Positions 58,962 to 64,000 of a stretch of DNA of 64,000 nucleotides are shown here, piece after piece. The first letter of the stretch is position 1, and each line of letters begins with the position of its first letter. The stretch is from assembly GCA_028283725.1 (NCBI GenBank), contig JAPWKC010000003.1:744001-808000 (forward strand), in the 5' to 3' direction. This DNA is from Neorhizobium sp. GTDB lineage: Bacteria > Pseudomonadota > Alphaproteobacteria > Rhizobiales > Rhizobiaceae. The notes under the pieces were generated by a model. It made no database searches. It was not told the DNA's origin and worked only from the letters and a program-made list of their open reading frames with translations. The position numbers and the translations under genes were made by a program.

Positions 58962-59567
58962 TCAGGGAAGAGCAGGGGCAGGGTGTGTCATCAGCCGTTT
59001 CAGGCCGTTCTGGCGAAATCTGGTAATGGCCGAAATATCCTCCGTCGCCTTGAAGCGGATGAGGGCGCCTTCATAGGCCTCGACGATACAGGCCGCGAGA
59101 TCGGCGACATCCTCATCGTCACCGACATCGCCCTCGGCCTGGGCGCAGGAGAGAAGGTCGCGCATGCTCCTTTCCCAGCGGTCGAAGGCGGTCACGAGCG
59201 CGTCGCGCACGAGGGCGCTGCGTCCGGCTGCCGTCTGGGCGATGACGCCGTAAAGACAGCCCGCATAGGGCGCTTCCTGCCTCAGCTCCTGTTCGAGCAT
59301 TTCGAAATAGGCATCGAGACGGGCAAGCGGGCGGCGCGACGTATCGCCGAATTGCGCTTCCCGCATCGTTCGATACTTCTCCTCATAGGCCTCGATGACG
59401 GCGACGACGAATTCGTCCTTGCTCGAAAAGAAATAGTAGAACGACCCCTTGGGTACATCGACCGCCTTCAGGATCGGCCCGATGCCGACGCCCTCGTAGC
59501 CATGGGCCAGCAATTGCCGCATGCCTTCGGAAATGAGCCGTATTCGCGTCGCAGATTGACCATTCAT
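58962..59567 (-). CDS. TetR-family transcriptional regulator
   Basis: 201 residues. The helix-turn-helix region reads GVGIGPILKAVDVPKGSFYY followed by FFSSKDEFVVAVIEAY, the AcuR/TetR_C-like subgroup. It is divergent from a DMT exporter with 61 bases between starts and an operator-like palindrome in that gap, so it likely controls the exporter and itself. Confidence 0.9.
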   Translation of the reverse strand: MNGQSATRIRLISEGMRQLLAHGYEGVGIGPILKAVDVPKGSFYYFFSSKDEFVVAVIEAYEEKYRTMREAQFGDTSRRPLARLDAYFEMLEQELRQEAPYAGCLYGVIAQTAAGRSALVRDALVTAFDRWERSMRDLLSCAQAEGDVGDDEDVADLAACIVEAYEGALIRFKATEDISAITRFRQNGLKRLMTHPAPALP

Positions 59568-59570
59568 GAC

Positions 59571-59585
59571 TAGACCGATCGTCTA
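59571..59585. promoter_or_regulatory. TetR operator candidate in the divergent promoter
   Basis: TAGACCGATCGTCTA is an interrupted palindrome (TAGAC..GTCTA around CGATC), lying 3 bases before the tetR start and 43 before the exporter start. Confidence 0.6.
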
Positions 59586-59628
59586 TAAAGTGGATTAATC
59601 ACAGTTCCATCCGCGGGGCGAATTCGGT

Positions 59629-60498
59629 ATGAGCTTAACACAAGGGCGTGCCACCGGCATATATCTCGTCATTGCTTCCGCGGTCCTCTGGAGCACCGCG
59701 GGTCTTTTCGTCCGGATGGCCGACATGGATGTGTGGTCGATGGCGGGGTGGCGCTCGGGCTTCTCGTTTCTGACGCTCGGAATTTTCCTCCTCATCCGCC
59801 ATGGACGCGCCAGCAAGGCACCGAAACTGGTTTACGGATTGCCCGGCATGGCGGCATCCGCCGTGTCGGCACTCACGGCCCTTAGCTATATCGCATCCCT
59901 GCAATGGACGACGGTTGCCAATGTGATGACGGTCTATGCGACCCTGCCTTTCGTTTCGACCGGCATCGCCTTCGTCTGGCTGAGGGACCGGGTGACATAC
60001 CGCTTCTTCATCGCCGGGTTCGCGGCCTTCGTCGGCGTGGCGATTTCCGTCGGTGCGGCGATCTCGGCGCAGGATGGCGCCGGTATTGTTGCTGCGATCG
60101 CCATGACCGTCGGATGCGCCATACAGATCGTGCTCGCCAAGCGCTTTCCAAGCGTCGATACGACGATGATGATCGCCTTTGCCGCACTGGCCTGCCTTTG
60201 CATCGCGCTGCCATTCATGCAGTTCTCGCTTCCTGCACCTCGGCAGCTTCTGGCCTGCGCGCTCTATGGCGTCTTCACCACCGGCATCGGCTATATCCTG
60301 CTGCTGCTCGGGTCGCGCCACATCGGCTCGGGGGAAGTGGGCCTCCTCTCCATGCTCGACGTGGTTCTCGGCCCCGCATGGGTCTGGCTCTTCTATGGCG
60401 AGGAAATCGCCCCGCCCGTGCTGATCGGCGGCGGCATCGTTCTGGCGGCCGTCCTCTGGTATGCGTCATCGGGCCGAAGGATGACGGCTGCGGCCTGA
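59629..60498 (+). CDS. DMT-superfamily (EamA) transporter
   Basis: 289 residues with ten hydrophobic segments and two EamA repeats, the first near IYLVIASAVLWSTAGLFVRM and the second near YGVFTTGIGYILLLLGSRHI. Such proteins export amino acids or other metabolites. The divergent TetR regulator suggests inducible expression. The substrate is unknown. Confidence 0.92.
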   Translation: MSLTQGRATGIYLVIASAVLWSTAGLFVRMADMDVWSMAGWRSGFSFLTLGIFLLIRHGRASKAPKLVYGLPGMAASAVSALTALSYIASLQWTTVANVMTVYATLPFVSTGIAFVWLRDRVTYRFFIAGFAAFVGVAISVGAAISAQDGAGIVAAIAMTVGCAIQIVLAKRFPSVDTTMMIAFAALACLCIALPFMQFSLPAPRQLLACALYGVFTTGIGYILLLLGSRHIGSGEVGLLSMLDVVLGPAWVWLFYGEEIAPPVLIGGGIVLAAVLWYASSGRRMTAAA

Positions 60499-60763
60499 GG
60501 TTAGGGATCGCGATCGGAGGACGCGACAGGGACGCGGCGCCGGCATCGGCTGATCACAAAGTGACAGGCGTCAAATTTGTCGCGGGCGCCGTCCTGCGCC
60601 ATTGACAAGCCGCACGGCGAGGCAGAACAGGGAGCCTGCAGATTTTCTCATATGATGCCGGGCGTTCCGGCCCTGCCGCCGCTCGCCTGGCTCGACCCCA
60701 GGCCTGATACGCGCGGGCATTCGGGGTGGCGAACGCTCTGCCCCAGCGGCGATGACAGGACAG

Positions 60764-61990
60764 ATGGACAGCAAAGCCCAGCCGATTTCCGACAGCGTCT
60801 TTTCCCACCCCGGCTATGTCCATCTTACCGTTTCGCGCGTGGTGACGGCGCTTGCGACGCAGGCGATGACGATCGCGCTCGGCTGGCTGATCTACGACCT
60901 GACCCAGAGTGCATTCGCGCTCGGCTTCGTCGGCTTCTGCCAGTTCCTGCCGCGCTTCTTTCTGACGCTGATCGTCGGGCAGGTGGCCGATCATTTCGAC
61001 CGGCGGATCATCGTGCTGATCTGCCAGGCGCTGCAGGGCGCCGTGGCGCTGATCCTTGCTGTTGCCGTGTTCGAGGGCTGGATGACGCCGGCGCTGATCT
61101 TCGTCGCCGTGACGCTGCTGGGTGCCGCCACGGCCTTCCAGCAGCCGACGACGACCGCCATGCTGCCGAGCGTGGTGCCGACATCGATCCTGCAAAAGGC
61201 GGTTGCGACCTCCACCTCTTTCCAGCAGGCGGCCTTCATCATCGGGCCGGCGGCCGGCGGGCTGCTGTACGGCATCAGCCCCACCGTGCCGTTTCTTCTC
61301 TCGGGCGTGCTTCTCATCCTCACCGCCTTCAACATCGTGGCGATCCGCATCGAGCGGAAGATCGCCAAGCGCGAGCCGGTGACGATCACCTCGCTGTTTG
61401 CCGGGGTGTCCTTCGTGCGCAGCCGGCCGGTGGTGCTGGGCGCGATCTCGCTCGATCTCTTTGCCGTTCTCCTCGGCGGCGCGACCGCGCTGATGCCGAT
61501 GTTTGCCAAGGATATTCTGATTGCCGGACCCTGGGGCCTCGGCTTTCTGCGGGCGGCACCCGCCGTCGGCGCGCTGGCCATGGCGGTGCTTCTTGCCCGA
61601 AGGCCGCTGAAAAAGGATGTCGGCAAGCGGATGATGATCGCCTGCGCGGTGTTCGGCATTGCCACCTTCGCCTTTTCACTCTCCACCAATATCGTGTTTT
61701 CCGTCATCTGCCTTGCGGTGCTCGGCGCGGCCGACAGCGTCAGCGTGGTGGTGCGCAGTTCGCTGGTGCAGCTGATGACGCCGGACGAGATGCGCGGACG
61801 CGTCAACGCCGTCAATTCGCTGTTCATCGGAACCTCCAACCAGCTTGGCGAGTTCGAATCCGGCCTGCTGGCGGGCTTTATGGGCCCGGTGGCGGCCGGG
61901 GTGATCGGTGGCGTCGGGACGCTTGCCGTCGTTCTTTTGTGGATCCGGCTGTTTCCGGACCTCTACAAGGTGAAGACGCTGGAGGGGTGA
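60764..61990 (+). CDS. EntS/MFS_3-type MFS transporter
   Basis: About 408-residue, 12-segment transporter of the MFS_3 (enterobactin-exporter-like) group. Features are GWLIYDLTQSAFALGFVGFC, VGQVADHFDRRIIVLICQAL and VQLMTPDEMRGRVNAVNSLF, typical of this group. I take the ATG at 60764 because AGGACAG lies just before it; the ATG at 60752 has no ribosome-binding site. No siderophore genes are near, so the substrate is open. Confidence 0.9.
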   Translation: MDSKAQPISDSVFSHPGYVHLTVSRVVTALATQAMTIALGWLIYDLTQSAFALGFVGFCQFLPRFFLTLIVGQVADHFDRRIIVLICQALQGAVALILAVAVFEGWMTPALIFVAVTLLGAATAFQQPTTTAMLPSVVPTSILQKAVATSTSFQQAAFIIGPAAGGLLYGISPTVPFLLSGVLLILTAFNIVAIRIERKIAKREPVTITSLFAGVSFVRSRPVVLGAISLDLFAVLLGGATALMPMFAKDILIAGPWGLGFLRAAPAVGALAMAVLLARRPLKKDVGKRMMIACAVFGIATFAFSLSTNIVFSVICLAVLGAADSVSVVVRSSLVQLMTPDEMRGRVNAVNSLFIGTSNQLGEFESGLLAGFMGPVAAGVIGGVGTLAVVLLWIRLFPDLYKVKTLEG

Positions 61991-62026
61991 CCCGCGGCGC
62001 GCAAACGCCAGGAAGGATCAAAGCGC

Positions 62027-62449
62027 ATGGCGCAAACGCTTGTGACGGTTTCGACCCGAGGGCAGGGCCTCTACGAATTCACGGAGGCGGCCGCGACCTT
62101 TATCGCACAGACCGGCGCGCAGGAGGGGTTGCTGACGATTTTCGTGCGCCATACATCCTGCTCGCTGATCATCCAGGAAAATGCCGATCCCGACGTCAAG
62201 CGCGACCTCAAGGCCTTTTTCGCACGGCTGGTGCCACCCTCCAGCGACCCGTCTATGGCCTATCTCGTCCACACGCTCGAAGGGCAAGACGACATGCCGG
62301 CGCATATCAAGGCGGCGCTGACGGCAACATCGATCGGCATCCCGGTGTCGCGGGGACGGCTGATGCTCGGCACATGGCAGGGGATCTATCTCTTCGAGCA
62401 TCGCGACAGCCCGCATCGCCGCGAGATCGTGCTGCATCTTTCTGCCTGA
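62027..62449 (+). CDS. YjbQ/UPF0047-family protein
   Basis: 140-residue protein of the YjbQ family, annotated in some databases as secondary thiamine-phosphate synthase enzyme. Family residues are visible in GLLTIFVRHTSCSLIIQENA, then MAYLVHTLEGQDDMPAHIKA and the C-terminal LGTWQGIYLFEHRDSPHRRE. GGAAGGA lies about 10 bases before the ATG. The physiological role is not firmly known. Confidence 0.94.
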   Translation: MAQTLVTVSTRGQGLYEFTEAAATFIAQTGAQEGLLTIFVRHTSCSLIIQENADPDVKRDLKAFFARLVPPSSDPSMAYLVHTLEGQDDMPAHIKAALTATSIGIPVSRGRLMLGTWQGIYLFEHRDSPHRREIVLHLSA

Positions 62450-62641
62450 GAATGCCCGGAAAAGGGCTGCGACCGGGCGCAAAAAAGCCCGTCTGCCTGC
62501 ATGAATGATGGCTGAACGGCCGGTTCGTGAGGCGTTCATGCGCGTCTTTCTAATCTCCGATCATCGCCTTCGCTTCCCCCGGCTGACGGCGATATGCAAA
62601 TCACGGGTGCCGGACACGGCCCAGATATCGGAGAGTGACCC

Positions 62642-62992
62642 ATGACCAGCCTGATGACCAAAGTCGGCGCTGTATTTCTTCTGGCCCTTGGCGGGCTTTC
62701 GGCAACGGCGCCGCTTGCGGCGGCTGCCGGACCGAATGATGTCATCACCATCCAGTACCACGATCGCGGCTGGGGCCCAGGGCCCGGCCCGCGGCCGGAC
62801 TGGGATCGCGGCCCGCCGCCGCCGCGCGGCTGCTCGCCGCGCCTTGCCGAGGACAAGGCCTACCGCATGGGCATCAACCGCCCGCGGGTGATCGACGCCA
62901 ACCGCCGCGTCATCGTCGTCGGCGGCTTCGACCGTCGCGGTCGCGACCGGATCGTCTTTGCCAACGAACGCGGCTGCCCGGTTCTGCGCTGA
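62642..62992 (+). CDS. Small secreted protein, hypothetical
   Basis: 116 residues. An N-terminal signal peptide (MTKVGAVFLLALGGLSATAP, cleavage near AAA-G) is followed by a Gly/Pro/Arg-rich stretch (about 40-62) and a conserved-looking C-terminal part, SPRLAEDKAYRMGINRPRV, with two Cys (about C63 and C112) that could form a disulfide. The pattern is found in rhizobial periplasmic small proteins of unknown function. A strong terminator follows. Confidence 0.8.
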   Translation: MTSLMTKVGAVFLLALGGLSATAPLAAAAGPNDVITIQYHDRGWGPGPGPRPDWDRGPPPPRGCSPRLAEDKAYRMGINRPRVIDANRRVIVVGGFDRRGRDRIVFANERGCPVLR

Positions 62993-63040
62993 CGCCGCTT
63001 TGATATTTCCTCCGTCTCCTTCGCCCGTTGACGGAAGAAA

Positions 63041-63079
63041 GCCCCCGTATCCCGACAAGGGATGCGGGGGCAATTTTTT
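63041..63079 (+). terminator. Terminator after the small secreted protein gene
   Basis: A 13-bp stem GCCCCCGTATCCC (63041-63053)/GGGATGCGGGGGC (63059-63071) with one wobble is followed by AATTTTTT. Confidence 0.92.
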
Positions 63080-63148
63080 CTAAGATGTGGCGAACCTGAG
63101 ATGCCGCCCAGGGTTAGCCGGTGGCAAGGGATTGAATTCAAGGGAAAA

Positions 63149-63224
63149 TGGTGGGCCCGGAGGGACTCGAACCCCCAACCAAGCGGTTATGAGCCGCCGG
63201 CTCTAACCATTGAGCTACAGGCCC
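63149..63224 (-). tRNA. tRNA with CAT anticodon, most likely tRNA-Ile2 (lysidine type)
   Basis: 76 nt including an encoded CCA. Acceptor stem GGGCCTG/CGGGCCC with one G-U pair; D arm AGCTCAATGGTTAGAGC; anticodon stem GCGGCT-CAT-AACCGC; T arm with GGTTCGAGTCC. The body (GGTTAGAGC and CGCTTGGTTG) is closer to the bacterial minor tRNA-Ile with modified CAT than to elongator tRNA-Met as I recall them. A tilS-dependent identity should be checked by model scoring. Confidence 0.9.
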
Positions 63225-63392
63225 GGCCCGACAAGGGCGGTGGCGGGCGCAATGGTTCGCCGCGACACATCGCTGCCTCTAGCGTAATTCGCGCGGTGCT
63301 ACAAGGTGTTGCCGCAATAGGTTCACAATCCCCCGGCAGATAAACTCCCGGATGCAGGCGAAAATCCAGACTGCGCCTCCCGCGTGCGGACG

Positions 63393-63413
63393 ATCACCGT
63401 GGTTCACGGTGAT
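63393..63413. other. Perfect 9-bp inverted repeat upstream of the SIMPL gene
   Basis: ATCACCGTG (63393-63401) and CACGGTGAT (63405-63413) with a 3-base loop. No T-run on either side. It could be a protein-binding site or an RNA hairpin in the leader of the following gene. Confidence 0.6.
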
Positions 63414-63513
63414 TCAGGTTTCATGCCGGCCGCAGACACGAGGATCTAGCGCCATGCCCCACCAACAGCAGCGATGTGGACGATCGAAGTCCAACGATCA
63501 GAGAGGAAACACG

Positions 63514-64000
63514 ATGTCGATGATGCGCTTTGCGACCAAGAGTTTTACGGCCAAACGTTCTGCGGCCAAGACGTCCGGAGCCGGCACACTTGGAGTTGGC
63601 ACTCATGGAGTAGGCACGCATGGAGTAGGGACGCTGGGCGTTGGCACGCTTGCAGCCTCCGCACATGGAGCGGTGTTCGGTTGCACGGCATTTGCGGTTC
63701 GGGCCTTGCCGGCCGCTCTGGCGGTCGCGCTGCCGCTTGCGCTTTGGGCGCTGCCTGCGGATGCGCAGGAGGATCGCGCGCGCCAGCCGGTGATTTCGGT
63801 GAGCGGCGAAGGCGAGGCCTCGATCGCGCCGGATATGGCCGTGCTGCAGCTCTCCGTCGTGCGTGACGCCAAGACGGCGGCCGATGCGCTGTCGGCCAAT
63901 AGTGCGGCGATGACCGAGGTTCTCGCCGCCATCAAGGCAGACGGCGTTGCCGAGCGGGATATCCAGACCAGCAATTTCTCCATCTTTCCGCAATACAGGC
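63514..64000 (+). CDS. SIMPL (DUF541) domain protein, 3' end outside the window
   Basis: At least 162 residues, open at the window edge. GAGAGGAAACACG precedes the ATG at 63514. The unusual N-terminal part (residues about 20-50) is a Gly/Val/Thr repeat, then a hydrophobic signal-like stretch (PAALAVALPLALWALPADAQ) and the SIMPL domain start (ISVSGEGEASIAPDMAVLQL). SIMPL proteins are periplasmic or membrane linked and poorly understood. The long N-region before the signal stretch is atypical, and a later start (for example a GTG near 63689) is possible. Confidence 0.85.
   Translation, partial: MSMMRFATKSFTAKRSAAKTSGAGTLGVGTHGVGTHGVGTLGVGTLAASAHGAVFGCTAFAVRALPAALAVALPLALWALPADAQEDRARQPVISVSGEGEASIAPDMAVLQLSVVRDAKTAADALSANSAAMTEVLAAIKADGVAERDIQTSNFSIFPQYR
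63577..63651 (+). repeat. Five 15-bp tandem units in the SIMPL gene N-terminus
   Basis: Units encode GAGTL, GVGTH, GVGTH, GVGTL and GVGTL, in frame, with a GGAGTNGGCAC-like core. Confidence 0.9.

Noticed and set aside
63062-63343. Plus-strand open frame of 93 codons containing WWARRDSNPQPSG
   Set aside because: It is the antisense reading of the tRNA gene at 63149-63224; this peptide is a well-known false annotation.
63577-63651. CRISPR array
   Set aside because: The units are contiguous 15-bp in-frame repeats without spacers; no other place in the window shows repeat-spacer structure or cas genes.

Overview
The window reads as a GC-rich, gene-dense chromosomal segment of an alphaproteobacterium of the Rhizobiaceae (Rhizobium/Agrobacterium/Sinorhizobium group). 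The best evidence is gene order. An arsR-type regulator, two tandem AbcR-like small RNAs, lsrB, trxB, lrp, core-LPS glycosyltransferases, lpsB and greA follow the order I recall from the Sinorhizobium meliloti and Agrobacterium chromosomes. The petP-petR pair, a YbjN protein coupled to proC, and dnaG-rpoD also fit.

Layout. 0.2-2.7 kb: lgt and a MidA-type methyltransferase (minus), then a UbiK/BMFP protein. 2.8-4.0 kb: two hairpins and a complete IS110-family transposase whose upstream non-coding flank is the expected place for a bridge RNA. 4.5-6.3 kb: YbjN-proC and a CsaA-like tRNA-binding protein. 6.4-11 kb: MarR with a Bcr/CflA exporter, a sensor kinase, PetR and PetP. 11.3-16.8 kb: a small membrane protein, a metallo-hydrolase, a cold-shock gene with a long leader, aspartate aminotransferase, a Phd/PIN toxin-antitoxin pair and a periplasmic PQQ-type sugar dehydrogenase. 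16.9-20.7 kb: a candidate sRNA, a ChaA-type antiporter, a DUF2188 protein, and an ArsR-controlled old yellow enzyme. 20.8-30.9 kb: AbcR sRNAs, a frameshifted lsrB, trxB and the LPS-core/polysaccharide cluster ending at lpsB-greA. 31.1-33.9 kb: a radical-SAM protein paired with a DUF4130-UdgX fusion, a likely DNA-repair module. 34.3-43.6 kb: small hypothetical genes, a DUF4258/DUF2283 pair, carB, a fosmidomycin-resistance-type exporter, a zinc metallopeptidase, DUF2938 and an RHH/ParE pair. 43.7-54.3 kb: Tet-type and MATE exporters, carA, YqeY, dnaG, a GFA-family protein and rpoD. 54.3-64 kb: a vapBC pair with an in-frame stop in vapC, TetR-SMR, DUF930, alcohol dehydrogenase, TetR with a divergent DMT exporter, MFS, YjbQ, a secreted small protein, a tRNA with CAT anticodon, and a SIMPL-domain protein cut by the window end.

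Most of the window is core chromosome: information processing (rpoD, dnaG, greA, tRNA), pyrimidine/arginine supply (carA, carB), proline synthesis and envelope biogenesis. Several exporters sit next to a local regulator with a visible promoter/operator. Accessory pieces are the IS110 element, three toxin-antitoxin-like modules plus the DUF4258/DUF2283 pair, and the rSAM-UdgX pair.

Three points stand out. lsrB carries a 1-bp frameshift. vapC carries an in-frame TGA. Short tandem repeats of 11-17 bp recur in gene tails, linkers and intergenic DNA, and some use in-frame 15-bp units that add low-complexity protein tails. All functional calls rest on reading motifs and gene order by eye; no database search was run.
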